34,124 nucleotides of DNA from Oscillospiraceae bacterium (GTDB lineage: Bacteria > Bacillota > Clostridia > Oscillospirales > Ruminococcaceae). The notes under the pieces are model-generated. The model did no database searches, was not told the DNA's origin, and saw only the letters and a list, made by a program, of their open reading frames with translations. Where the stretch lies: the NCBI GenBank assembly GCA_017481565.1, contig JAFUOZ010000012.1, forward strand, positions 1 through 34,124, in the 5' to 3' direction. Positions 16,309 to 22,629 of this stretch are shown here, piece after piece. Every line of letters starts with the position of its first letter. Position 1 is the stretch's first letter. A program made the translations under genes and the position numbers.

Positions 16309-16785
16309 ATGTCGGATCTTGATTTTAAACCTGATGTATTATCAATAGAATATGTAAAAGAACATGGCGTTTTATACGATGAATATGTTTTCTATTCAGA
16401 AAATGAAGAATGTGAACCATTATATGATAAGGAACCTTCACTTGGCGGAAAACCTTTTACAGGACTTCTGTATGAACTTGATTTTAATGGTATTCTCAGA
16501 TACTATCAGTATTATGAGAATGGTTTTGCAAACGGAGAATATGTAACATTCTATGATACGGGTGCTGTTGCTTCATACTGCGTTATGAAAGGATTTAGTT
16601 TTATTGGTAAATTATATGAATGGTACAAAAACGGAAATCTTAAATGCTATTATGAAAAAGACAACGATCGAAGAGATATAAAAACCATTAATTTTGATGA
16701 GAATGGTAAAATAACCCTTTTGATAGAAAACGGAAAAACCAAAGTAGAAAAGGAGAATCAGAATAATAAACTGTGTAAATGGTAA
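16309..16785 (+). CDS. MORN-repeat / YwqK-like protein
   Basis: A 158-aa soluble protein with MORN-like repeats: GILRYYQYYENGFANGEY, then FYDTGAVASYCV, GKLYEWYKNGNLKCYYEKD and FDENGKITLLIENG, each with the recurring aromatic-x-x-x-G-x-L spacing. This pattern is found in YwqK-family proteins, often annotated as antitoxin- or immunity-like partners of toxins. The start is ATG 16309, with AAGGG about 10 bp upstream. The stop TAA falls at the left edge of the B copy of the triplicated segment. No promoter is obvious in the 260-bp upstream gap, which contains repeat copy 2 and a small ACCGG/CCGGT hairpin. The gene is AT-rich compared with polA, which agrees with an accessory origin. Confidence 0.7.
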   Translation: MSDLDFKPDVLSIEYVKEHGVLYDEYVFYSENEECEPLYDKEPSLGGKPFTGLLYELDFNGILRYYQYYENGFANGEYVTFYDTGAVASYCVMKGFSFIGKLYEWYKNGNLKCYYEKDNDRRDIKTINFDENGKITLLIENGKTKVEKENQNNKLCKW

Positions 16786-16881
16786 AAATATCCACAAGCA
16801 AATAAAAAGCTTAAGAGACTGAGCATAAATTATGAGCAGGCTCTTATGATAACGGAAATGCTTGGAATAAACATAATATGA
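16782..16881 (+). repeat. Triplicated segment, copy B
   Basis: GTAAAAATATCCACAAGC (from 16782) leads into a copy of the pentapeptide gene 3' end, still reading KLKRLSINYEQALMITEM in frame up to TGA 16879-16881. The first 58 bp match copy C (17602-17659) with a single mismatch at an exact offset of 820 bp. The part from 16806 matches copy A. Copy B also includes the last bases of the MORN gene stop codon. Confidence 0.9.
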
Positions 16882-16895
16882 CAGGAGGAGTAGGT

Positions 16896-17573
16896 TTGAA
16901 AAAAATAATCAGGTTCTTTTTTATACTGTTATTTGTTTCAGTGGGTCTATTGTTGATCAAGTCTTCATTGACTTTAAGGATAGATAATGAACGCATTTTT
17001 AAATATCAAGACTATGCTGTAGTTAATTGGAATGAAAATAATATAAACGCATTAAATAAAATGCCTAAACTCAAACGATTAATAATTATTATTGATGAAA
17101 CAAACTTTGAAATCAATAATATAAGTCGCCTGAAATATCTGAACAAACTGAATTCGATAGCAATAATAGGCGGAAGCATAGACAATTTATCGTATTTTTT
17201 TAGTATCAGTGAATTAAAACAGCTGGAAATTTATTCAAATTCTTCTTGCCTGGATATTACAGGAATAAGTAAATTTAAAAATCTTGAAACAGTAGTAATT
17301 GATAGTGATATAAAAAACAGTGTATTATCTGAAATAAACGGATTAAATAATCTGGTCAATCTGAGTTTATACAATGGCAGTTTTAATGAAATTAATTTAA
17401 ATACTTCAAATTTGCATGAAGTAAAAATTGGTCATAACAAGTATTTGGAAGAAGTATACATTTCAAAAAATTGCAGCAAATTAAAATTAATTGAAATATC
17501 TGATTCTCCAAAGGCTTTTTTGACTTTTGAAAATGAAGATATTCAGAAAAATGCAGAAATTCATTTACTGTAA
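16896..17573 (+). CDS. LRR-like protein with N-terminal membrane anchor
   Basis: A 225-aa protein. Residues 1-~25 form a basic start and hydrophobic helix (KKIIRFFFILLFVSVGLLLI), a signal anchor. The rest has internalin-like leucine-rich units: LNKMPKLKRLIIII, ISRLKYLNKLNSIAIIG, ISELKQLEIYSN, ISKFKNLETVVID, INGLNNLVNLSLYNG, with spacing near 22 residues. It is probably an extracytoplasmic binding protein. The start is TTG 16896, with AGGAGG about 7 bp upstream; the ATG at 16878 lies in copy B and precedes that site. Very AT-rich and Asn/Ile-rich, unlike polA. It is flanked by copies B and C. Partner unknown. Confidence 0.75.
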   Translation: MKKIIRFFFILLFVSVGLLLIKSSLTLRIDNERIFKYQDYAVVNWNENNINALNKMPKLKRLIIIIDETNFEINNISRLKYLNKLNSIAIIGGSIDNLSYFFSISELKQLEIYSNSSCLDITGISKFKNLETVVIDSDIKNSVLSEINGLNNLVNLSLYNGSFNEINLNTSNLHEVKIGHNKYLEEVYISKNCSKLKLIEISDSPKAFLTFENEDIQKNAEIHLL

Positions 17574-17601
17574 CTATTGATCATACATAAACTAAATCAT
17601 T

Positions 17602-17703
17602 GTAAAAATATCCACAAGCAAATAATAAGCTTAAGAGACTGAGCATAAATTATGAGCAGCCGATTATGATAACCGAAATATCGGGGGATAAATATAATAT
17701 GAT
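17602..17703 (+). repeat. Triplicated segment, copy C (diverged)
   Basis: Starts GTAAAAATATCCACAAGC and matches copy B closely to 17659. It then diverges (CCGATTATGATAACC, GAAATATCGGGGGAT). A 1-nt length difference shifts the frame, so the old C-terminal frame now runs into the next gene's ATG at 17699 instead of ending in TGA. Confidence 0.85.
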
Positions 17704-18454
17704 AAAGCGTTTTTTGTATATATTTTTGATATGTGTATGCTTTGTATTCGGGTCATGCGGCTGCAGTGAGGTAGCATCTGAGGAAGAGCATAAAATTATT
17801 AATATAAGAGGAATAAATATTGAAATTATACCATCTGTGTATGAAAATAATCTGAAAAAACTTGATAATATACAGAATTTTGGTGAAGAAATAACGAATG
17901 TATACATCTCTGTCAGCGGAGACGAGGAAAAGCGTAACAGGATAATGGACGAGATAAAATGCATATCCGACGAAATATGCATCGGTGCAGATAATGACCT
18001 TGAAAAAGCAAAACGCATATCAAAATGGACCGCGGAAAATCTCAGCTATGACAGGGACAGGGCAGCAAACGGCGTAGATACAGAGCTTATCAGCCTTGAA
18101 AGCATATTATACAACGGATACCGCACCACCTGCGGAGGACACGCAAACATGGTATCCGCATTATGCGCCGCCCAAGGAATATACTGCGTTAATCTGCGGG
18201 GCGGCACTGTCAGCAGCGGAAATACTCACTCCGATCTGGCAAATATTCCCACAAATCACGAGTGGAACGGAGTATATATTGACAAAAAATGGTACTTTCT
18301 TAATTCCACATGGGCATCTGAGAGATATTACGAAAACGGCGAATACGGCAATGACGGTTCATATCTTGAGTGTTATGAGCTTTTCGGATTTGATGAAATG
18401 TCCGCCGAGCACAGAATAGATATTGCTGAACAGCGATTTGCAGAAAAAAAGTAA
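17699..18454 (+). CDS. Transglutaminase-like lipoprotein
   Basis: A 251-aa probable lipoprotein. Signal MIKRFLYIFLICVCFVFGSC, with lipobox FGSC and lipidated Cys20 (Cys22 is possible). The mature part contains a transglutaminase-like cysteine-protease fold: a helix ISKWTAENLSYD, catalytic Cys145 in TTCGGHANMVSAL, His187 in NHEWNGVYIDKKWYF, then FLNSTW where families usually have Asp. The third triad residue is therefore Asn202. Papain-type enzymes use Asn there, so activity may remain. The role is probably cell-surface peptide or wall processing. The start is ATG 17699, with a G-run ~11 bp upstream; the in-frame ATG 17666 lies in copy C and would spoil the signal peptide. Confidence 0.85.
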   Translation: MIKRFLYIFLICVCFVFGSCGCSEVASEEEHKIINIRGINIEIIPSVYENNLKKLDNIQNFGEEITNVYISVSGDEEKRNRIMDEIKCISDEICIGADNDLEKAKRISKWTAENLSYDRDRAANGVDTELISLESILYNGYRTTCGGHANMVSALCAAQGIYCVNLRGGTVSSGNTHSDLANIPTNHEWNGVYIDKKWYFLNSTWASERYYENGEYGNDGSYLECYELFGFDEMSAEHRIDIAEQRFAEKK

Positions 18455-18504
18455 ACACACAGCTGAATAGTGTTATATTTTGATAAAAATAAAATATTCA
18501 GACC

Positions 18505-18543
18505 ACCCGAAAGGAGAAACGCACTCCCTTCGGGTATTTTTTT
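18505..18543 (+). terminator. Intrinsic terminator
   Basis: ACCCGAAAGG / CCCTTCGGGT hairpin (with a bulge) followed by A and seven T residues, ~50 bp after the lipoprotein stop. It separates the accessory zone from the LytTR operon. Confidence 0.85.
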
Positions 18544-18559
18544 GCAAAAAAGCATATCA

Positions 18560-18599
18560 TGTGCATCTGAGACATTAAAAAGTGTCACCTGTGCATCTG
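18560..18599 (+). promoter_or_regulatory. Direct-repeat operator candidate for the LytTR regulator
   Basis: TGTGCATCTG occurs at 18560-18569 and again at 18590-18599, 30 bp apart (about three helical turns). The second copy ends 3 bp before the -35 hexamer, a usual activator position. A short inverted repeat GACA/TGTC (18571-18586) lies between. LytTR proteins bind direct repeats, so autoregulation is a reasonable inference. Confidence 0.6.
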
Positions 18600-18602
18600 C
18601 GC

Positions 18603-18630
18603 TTGAAATTAAAAATATATCTGTTATAAT
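18603..18630 (+). promoter_or_regulatory. Sigma-A promoter of the LytTR operon
   Basis: TTGAAA (18603-18608), a 16-bp spacer, TATAAT (18625-18630). Transcription would start near 18637, only ~14 nt before the ATG, with AAGGGGG as ribosome binding site. Confidence 0.82.
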
Positions 18631-18650
18631 AAAATAAAGGGGGACGGATA

Positions 18651-19088
18651 ATGAAATATACAATAGAGCAGATAAAAGAGGGCGAGGACGAGCTTATACT
18701 GAGATATAAGCAGCTTACCCGTGAAGCCGAGGAGATAATGGCGTTTATGAGGTTGCCCGAAAAAACGCTTATCGGATATGACGACAGCGGACAGACTATC
18801 ATAGAAAAGAACGATATACTGTATATTGAAACGGTTGACAGAAAAACCTTTATATATACTGCCGAAAATGTGCTGCGGACTGAATATACACTGTCACAAT
18901 TAGAGGAAATACTCTCGGCAGTGAACTTTTTCAGATGCAGCAAATCAATGATACTCAATATCGACAAGATAAGCAGACTGAAAAGCCTTGCTTCAAACAG
19001 GATAGATGCCGAGCTTAAAAATAAAGAGCATATCATAATTTCAAGGACATATGCTTCGGAGTTCAGACGGCGTATAAAGGGGGAATGA
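18651..19088 (+). CDS. LytTR-domain transcriptional regulator
   Basis: A 145-aa DNA-binding protein with a LytTR domain (about residues 45-142): EKNDILYIETVDRKTFIYT, LRTEYTLSQLEEIL, FFRCSKSMILNIDKISRL and HIIISRTYASEFRRRIKG are the family segments. There is no receiver domain; the N-terminal ~45 residues form a helical, possibly coiled, segment. Stand-alone LytTR proteins of this size are usually paired with a DUF3021 membrane protein, which is exactly what follows with a 4-bp overlap of frames. The pair is thought to form a membrane-linked regulator of its own or nearby genes. Direct repeats lie in front of its promoter. The stop is TGA. Confidence 0.92.
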   Translation: MKYTIEQIKEGEDELILRYKQLTREAEEIMAFMRLPEKTLIGYDDSGQTIIEKNDILYIETVDRKTFIYTAENVLRTEYTLSQLEEILSAVNFFRCSKSMILNIDKISRLKSLASNRIDAELKNKEHIIISRTYASEFRRRIKGE

Positions 19089-19090
19089 CC

Positions 19091-19546
19091 ATGAAGAAAA
19101 AAATCAGGGCAGTCTTTGAAATGTATATCACACGAAAAATAGGCGCAGAGATAAAATGCTGTCTTACCTTTATGCTTATACTCTGCTATTATGGGGTGTA
19201 TCGGTTATACTGCGGATTTGAAACGGCAGAGCTTATACATATGCTTGAAATGCTGTGGGCGGCATATATTATGGAATGGATACAGGTGCTTCTGCACTGC
19301 GATTTTGATGAGATCGACAGGCTTTCAATAAAGGAATGGCTGATGATAATCATAGGTTCGGGAGTTTACGGTCTTACGGCACATATTGCAGGGTGGTTTG
19401 ACGGTAACAAAGGCGTGACGGCAGGATTTTTCGGATATATGGTCATAGCGTATCTGTGTACATTCCTGATATATGCAATAAAGCGTGTCATAGATGCAAA
19501 AATGCTTAATAATGATCTGAAAAAATTTCAGGAACGGAATATATAG
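19091..19546 (+). CDS. DUF3021-type membrane protein, partner of the LytTR regulator
   Basis: A ~151-aa protein with four predicted membrane helices (near 22-38, 48-66, 78-96, 108-132), typical of the DUF3021 family that neighbours LytTR genes. A Lys/Glu-rich tail (KRVIDAKMLNNDLKKF) follows the last helix. DUF3021-type proteins are thought to inhibit or tune the paired LytTR regulator at the membrane. The start is ATG 19091 because GGGGG at 19079-19083 is 7 bp away; ATG 19085 would sit too close. The stop is TAG, inside the ribosome binding site region of the next gene (TAGGAGG), so TAG must be a true stop here. Confidence 0.85.
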   Translation: MKKKIRAVFEMYITRKIGAEIKCCLTFMLILCYYGVYRLYCGFETAELIHMLEMLWAAYIMEWIQVLLHCDFDEIDRLSIKEWLMIIIGSGVYGLTAHIAGWFDGNKGVTAGFFGYMVIAYLCTFLIYAIKRVIDAKMLNNDLKKFQERNI

Positions 19547-19557
19547 GAGGTAATTTT

Positions 19558-20043
19558 ATGCTTATTATCATTGAAGGACTTGCAATGTGTTTTCTGCTGC
19601 TTGTTGTATGTGTTGTAGGAATTGCAGACGGTCCTGCGGGACTGGTGGTATTCTATGAGGACGATGTGAAAAAGAGAGCTGTTGAACTTGGTCTTATCAC
19701 AGAGGAACGGATAAAAAGGAATAACCTGATCGCCTCACTTGCGGTAACACTGCCTATGCTTCTGCTTGTGCCTGTAATGGTGTATCATGTGAACGGTGCG
19801 AGAGGATTTTCCGATATTCTTTGGCAGATAACGCTGATATACTGGATAGAGTGTCTGTTTGACAGATTATTTATAGACTATTACTGGGTAGGTCATACAA
19901 AGGCATGGTTTATAGAAGGTACTGAGGATCTTATGCCGTATATTCCGAAAAAGACTGTGATCCGCAAATGGCTTGGTACGATCATCGGAAAGCCTGTTAT
20001 TGCGCTGATAGTTACTGCGGCAGTGTGCTTTTTGAGCAGATGA
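19558..20043 (+). CDS. Hypothetical membrane protein, 161 aa
   Basis: No family recognised. Four likely membrane helices: residues 2-22, 58-78, 85-105 and 140-160. Between the first two is an amphipathic region (VVFYEDDVKKRAVELGLITEERIKR). A conserved-looking stretch LFDRLFIDYYWVGHTKAW lies near residues 100-118. The ATG follows GGAGG with ideal spacing, 11 bp after the previous stop, so it is in the LytTR operon and may be a regulated target. The stop is TGA. Confidence 0.78.
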   Translation: MLIIIEGLAMCFLLLVVCVVGIADGPAGLVVFYEDDVKKRAVELGLITEERIKRNNLIASLAVTLPMLLLVPVMVYHVNGARGFSDILWQITLIYWIECLFDRLFIDYYWVGHTKAWFIEGTEDLMPYIPKKTVIRKWLGTIIGKPVIALIVTAAVCFLSR

Positions 20044-20062
20044 TAATAAAGGAGAGTTCATC

Positions 20063-20842
20063 ATGAAAATATATGAATACGGAAAAGAAAACAACAAAAC
20101 TATACTGTGTCTCCCCGGAAATTTCATGACTCACAGACAGTTTGAAAATATCGTTCCCATGCTTGAAAATAATTACCGTGTACTGACCGTAAGCTTTGAC
20201 GGCTATGACGAAACAGGAAAAACGGTTTATACCACTGCGAAAAAACAAGCAGAAAAGCTGGCTGACTATATCAGAAAAAATCTGAACGGGCGTATTGACC
20301 TTATATATGCGGAATCACTTGGGAGTATTCCCGGGGCGTGGCTCACACAGATAAAGGATATCAGCATCGGAGGCGTTATTCTGAGCGGTGCGGAGTATAT
20401 GAGCTATGGTATATTCAATAAGCCTGTGCTTGCAATATTTGTTCCATTTACATATAAGCTGATGAATAAGATGATAAAATCGGGAAATGTTAAATTCCCC
20501 AAGTTTTTACAGATAAAAATGGGTATCACAAACGATACGTTCAAGCCTATGCTTAAACAGGCTTGTCAGAAGCTTACACTTGAAACCACAAAAGCTACCT
20601 TTTGGGAAGCTGTAAGAATGTATCCCGAATATGTGGACAGCTGGAAACCTGATCCTGACATTCCTGTTGCGTGTTGGTACGGTGAAAAGGAAATGAATAT
20701 GAAAAAGGCTGTAAAACATCTGAAACGGGCGTTTCCGAAATTGCAGATACACGTATTCAAGGGCATGGGACACGGTGAAAATATGCGCCATACCGAGCTT
20801 ACTGTAAGAGAATTAAAGGCTTTTATGATGAAGAACAGTTAA
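20063..20842 (+). CDS. Alpha/beta hydrolase
   Basis: A 259-aa alpha/beta hydrolase fold. The oxyanion strand LCLPGNFMTH leads to a GYDE-containing loop. The nucleophile elbow is AESLGS (Ser85, atypical relative to G-x-S-x-G, with Ala at the first position). The acid is likely in CWYGEKE. The catalytic His is H237 in GMGHGE. A cap region of about 70 residues (FVPFTYKLMNKM and following) lies between. Substrate unknown. It ends the LytTR operon, 19 bp after the previous gene, with AGGAG before ATG. Its stop codon TAA is part of the TTAA that begins the palindrome at 20839. Confidence 0.87.
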   Translation: MKIYEYGKENNKTILCLPGNFMTHRQFENIVPMLENNYRVLTVSFDGYDETGKTVYTTAKKQAEKLADYIRKNLNGRIDLIYAESLGSIPGAWLTQIKDISIGGVILSGAEYMSYGIFNKPVLAIFVPFTYKLMNKMIKSGNVKFPKFLQIKMGITNDTFKPMLKQACQKLTLETTKATFWEAVRMYPEYVDSWKPDPDIPVACWYGEKEMNMKKAVKHLKRAFPKLQIHVFKGMGHGENMRHTELTVRELKAFMMKNS

Positions 20843-20892
20843 GGCAATACCGCACAAACTACGCTTGAACGCTTTGTGCGGTATTGCCTTAA
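20839..20892. repeat. 54-bp TTAA-bounded palindrome
   Basis: TTAAGGCAATACCGCACAAA pairs perfectly with TTTGTGCGGTATTGCCTTAA (20-bp arms) around a 14-nt centre. It is flush with the 97-bp element that follows; both share the TTAA at 20889-20892. There is no T-run after it, so it is not a standard intrinsic terminator, although the RNA hairpin would be very stable and could protect the transcript's 3' end. The left TTAA includes the TAA stop of the hydrolase gene. Confidence 0.88.
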
Positions 20893-20985
20893 GGAAGCGC
20901 TGATTAAAGCCATAGTCATCGCTTCCGACCCACGAAAATCTGTTACTGAGAGGGGAGATAATCGATTTAATCAGCAGTTTCTTAA
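20889..20985. repeat. Palindromic repeat element, copy 3
   Basis: 97 bp, same length as copy 2, with ends TTAAGGAAGCGCTGATTAAA and TTTAATCAGCAGTTTCTTAA. The centre is like copy 2 (CATCGCTTCCGACCCACGAAAATC), but the inner right arm is degraded (GATAATCGAT). The right TTAA supplies the stop codon of the minus-strand gene 20982-21260. Confidence 0.9.
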
Positions 20986-21260
20986 TTCACTATGGCATCA
21001 AACAGCCAATACATATCCGATACTCCGAATTTGTCATACATGTGTATATATAATCCTAAATATACAATACCCAGCAGGATAGTTATTATCCCCATAGCAA
21101 GACCGATATTGGTTCTTGCTTTTTCTCTGTTCTTTATACATAATACGATAGATATTACAGCTATTATATAAGCCTCAGCAACAAAGCCTGTCGCCATTAG
21201 TCCGATAAGCGCAGCAGCGGAAATTATTATGGTGGGTATATGAAATTTTTTCTCTGTCAT
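20982..21260 (-). CDS. Small membrane protein, 92 aa
   Basis: Two to three hydrophobic segments (about residues 9-24, 27-43 and 52-75), separated by a short basic loop CIKNREKAR. It resembles small DUF4190-like membrane proteins, but I am not certain. The ATG follows AAAGGAG, which overlaps the end of the anti-sigma gene; the 5-bp gap indicates co-transcription with the ECF sigma operon. Its stop codon TAA lies inside the terminal TTAA of repeat copy 3, so the original 3' end of the gene may have been altered by the element. It could be a target or accessory of the sigma/anti-sigma pair. Confidence 0.78.
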   Translation of the reverse strand: MTEKKFHIPTIIISAAALIGLMATGFVAEAYIIAVISIVLCIKNREKARTNIGLAMGIITILLGIVYLGLYIHMYDKFGVSDMYWLFDAIVN

Positions 21261-21265
21261 GATGG

Positions 21266-21919
21266 TCAGCTCCTTTCCCAGAGTACATACTCAGCATCGT
21301 TTTCGTCGTCATAATAATATATTGTGTCGATCTTAGCTCTTTCGTCCATGTTGAAAAGAAGTGTGCGCTCCTCGTTGTCTATCATAGATTCGGTTATTGC
21401 AAAATCATCTATTGCTCTTTGCTTAAGGGTATATCCGAATGCTGAGATCTTATCCTTGTCAAAAGCCTCATCGTCAATGTGATTTCCGTCTGAATCCTTA
21501 ATATCGGGATATATAAACCACGCCTGCGATGCAAGTCCCTTTCTTACCAGCCACAGATCGCCATTTTCGTCCTGCTCAACCCATACATTTTCCGACAGGC
21601 CATATTTTTCATAATCCATTGTTTTATCGGTATTTAGAAGAAGAAACAGTGTTCCGAAGGATACTCCCACAACGAATAAAACCGAAATTATGATGATGAC
21701 AAGCTTTTCGATAAATATTCTCTTTTTGATACGCTGTATCGTCTTTATATCCTCTGTGGGATCAGCTTTGATATCACAGTTCATTTTCTTAAGCTGTCTG
21801 CGGCAGTCCTCACATTCTGCAATATGCTCCGCAACAACAGCCCTGCTTTCGCCGCTGCATACGTTATCCGCATACAGAGGAAGCAGATCGCTTATAAGCT
21901 CACAGCTTTTCTTATTCAT
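21266..21919 (-). CDS. Anti-sigma factor with zinc-finger (zf-HC2) domain
   Basis: A 217-aa bitopic protein. The N-terminal cytoplasmic zf-HC2 (ZAS-type) domain shows HxxxCxxC at H32, C36, C39, plus a CELISDLLPLYADN helix. A single membrane helix near residues 72-95 follows, then a ~120-residue extracytoplasmic part rich in acidic residues. It would hold the upstream ECF sigma factor at the membrane until a signal arrives. The start is ATG 21919, with AGGAGG 7 bp upstream; upstream in-frame codons overlap the sigma gene's 3' end and lack a site. It lies 16 bp after the sigma gene. The stop is TGA. Confidence 0.88.
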   Translation of the reverse strand: MNKKSCELISDLLPLYADNVCSGESRAVVAEHIAECEDCRRQLKKMNCDIKADPTEDIKTIQRIKKRIFIEKLVIIIISVLFVVGVSFGTLFLLLNTDKTMDYEKYGLSENVWVEQDENGDLWLVRKGLASQAWFIYPDIKDSDGNHIDDEAFDKDKISAFGYTLKQRAIDDFAITESMIDNEERTLLFNMDERAKIDTIYYYDDENDAEYVLWERS

Positions 21920-21935
21920 ATTGATCCTCCTGATC

Positions 21936-22418
21936 TTATTCTGAAAGTTCGTCAATTATTTTCAGCTTTGCACGATGAAAGGTCACTCTTGCCCAGCTTT
22001 CCGTTTTGCCGAAAAGCGAGGCTATCTGTTTAAAGGAAAGCTCACTGAATATACGCAGCGAAAAAACTTCCTTGTAAGGCTCTTCCATTCCATGCAGAAT
22101 ACGGTGTATTTTCAGTGACTGCTCGGAGTCCTCCAGTGCGTCCTCAAAGCTTACGGTTATATCGGCGGTATTTTCTGAAAGCTCACCGCTGTCCCTGTGC
22201 TTTTCGCTGCGGCACTGATTAAGGTATATATTTTTCGCTATCTGACAAAGCCATGATTTTATGCTGCAGTCTCCCTTAAAGCTGTCTATAGCCTTCATAG
22301 CCTTGAAAAAGGTCTCCTGAGTTATTTCCTGAGCCGTTTCGTCATTATGTGACAAAGCCTTTATGTATAGGTAAACATCGTGAAAATATGTATTGTAGAG
22401 CTCTTCGATACGTTTCAT
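21936..22418 (-). CDS. ECF-family RNA polymerase sigma factor
   Basis: A 160-aa group-4 sigma factor. Region 2 (~10-75) has LYNTYFHDVYLYIKALSHN, EITQETFFKAM and KSWLCQIAKN. Region 4 (~105-158) has EEPYKEVFSLRIFSELSF and then an HTH KQIASLFGKTESWARVTFHRAK. There are no regions 1 or 3. The ATG is preceded by AAAGGGGG. Immediately downstream is a zf-HC2 anti-sigma factor, the usual partner. A TGTAAC plus TGTC promoter-like sequence lies upstream, so it may activate its own operon. The stimulus is unknown; cell-envelope stress is usual for this architecture. Confidence 0.93.
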   Translation of the reverse strand: MKRIEELYNTYFHDVYLYIKALSHNDETAQEITQETFFKAMKAIDSFKGDCSIKSWLCQIAKNIYLNQCRSEKHRDSGELSENTADITVSFEDALEDSEQSLKIHRILHGMEEPYKEVFSLRIFSELSFKQIASLFGKTESWARVTFHRAKLKIIDELSE

Positions 22419-22440
22419 ATTTACCCCCTTTCACCTATAA

Positions 22441-22466
22441 GACACAGCAGGTTCAGTTTCGTTACA
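22441..22466 (-). promoter_or_regulatory. Candidate ECF-type autoregulatory promoter
   Basis: On the minus strand TGTAAC, 16 bp, TGTC, 23 bp upstream of the sigma factor ATG. It resembles ECF promoters with an AAC-containing -35 and a GTC-type -10, and no sigma-A promoter is evident at the same place. Confidence 0.5.
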
Positions 22467-22493
22467 AGTTTTTTGAAAAAATTTTTGAAAAAT

Positions 22494-22521
22494 AAAAAAA
22501 GACGGGAAAATATTCCCGTCT
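22494..22521 (-). terminator. Intrinsic terminator of the chemoreceptor gene
   Basis: AGACGGGAA / TTCCCGTCT stem (22500-22521), followed on the minus strand by seven T residues. It lies about 110 bp after the chemoreceptor stop. Confidence 0.85.
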
Positions 22522-22580
22522 GAATTATAGTATAAATAGCGGTATTTGTCAATAGCAATTATTTCTGAAAAACAACTGAC

Positions 22581-22610
22581 TGCGGACAGCGGCAAAAAGC
22601 ACTGTCCGCA
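22581..22610 (-). terminator. Stem-loop in the chemoreceptor 3' UTR
   Basis: TGCGGACAG / CTGTCCGCA, a 9-bp perfect stem with a 12-nt loop, 20 bp after the stop. The T-rich stretch that follows is interrupted (GTCAGTTGTTTTTC), so it is a weak terminator or an RNA-stabilising hairpin ahead of the stronger one. Confidence 0.5.
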
Positions 22611-22629
22611 AAGCAATGGTTTGATAATT

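Noticed and set aside
16788..16798. DnaA-box-like ATATCCACA in copies B and C
   Set aside because: Only two single sites with one mismatch, both explained by the duplicated segment; no cluster, no AT-rich unwinding element, and no dnaA/dnaN nearby.
20839..20892. Ordinary intrinsic terminator for the hydrolase gene
   Set aside because: The stem is perfect, but the following bases are AAGGAAGCGC, with no T-run on either strand.
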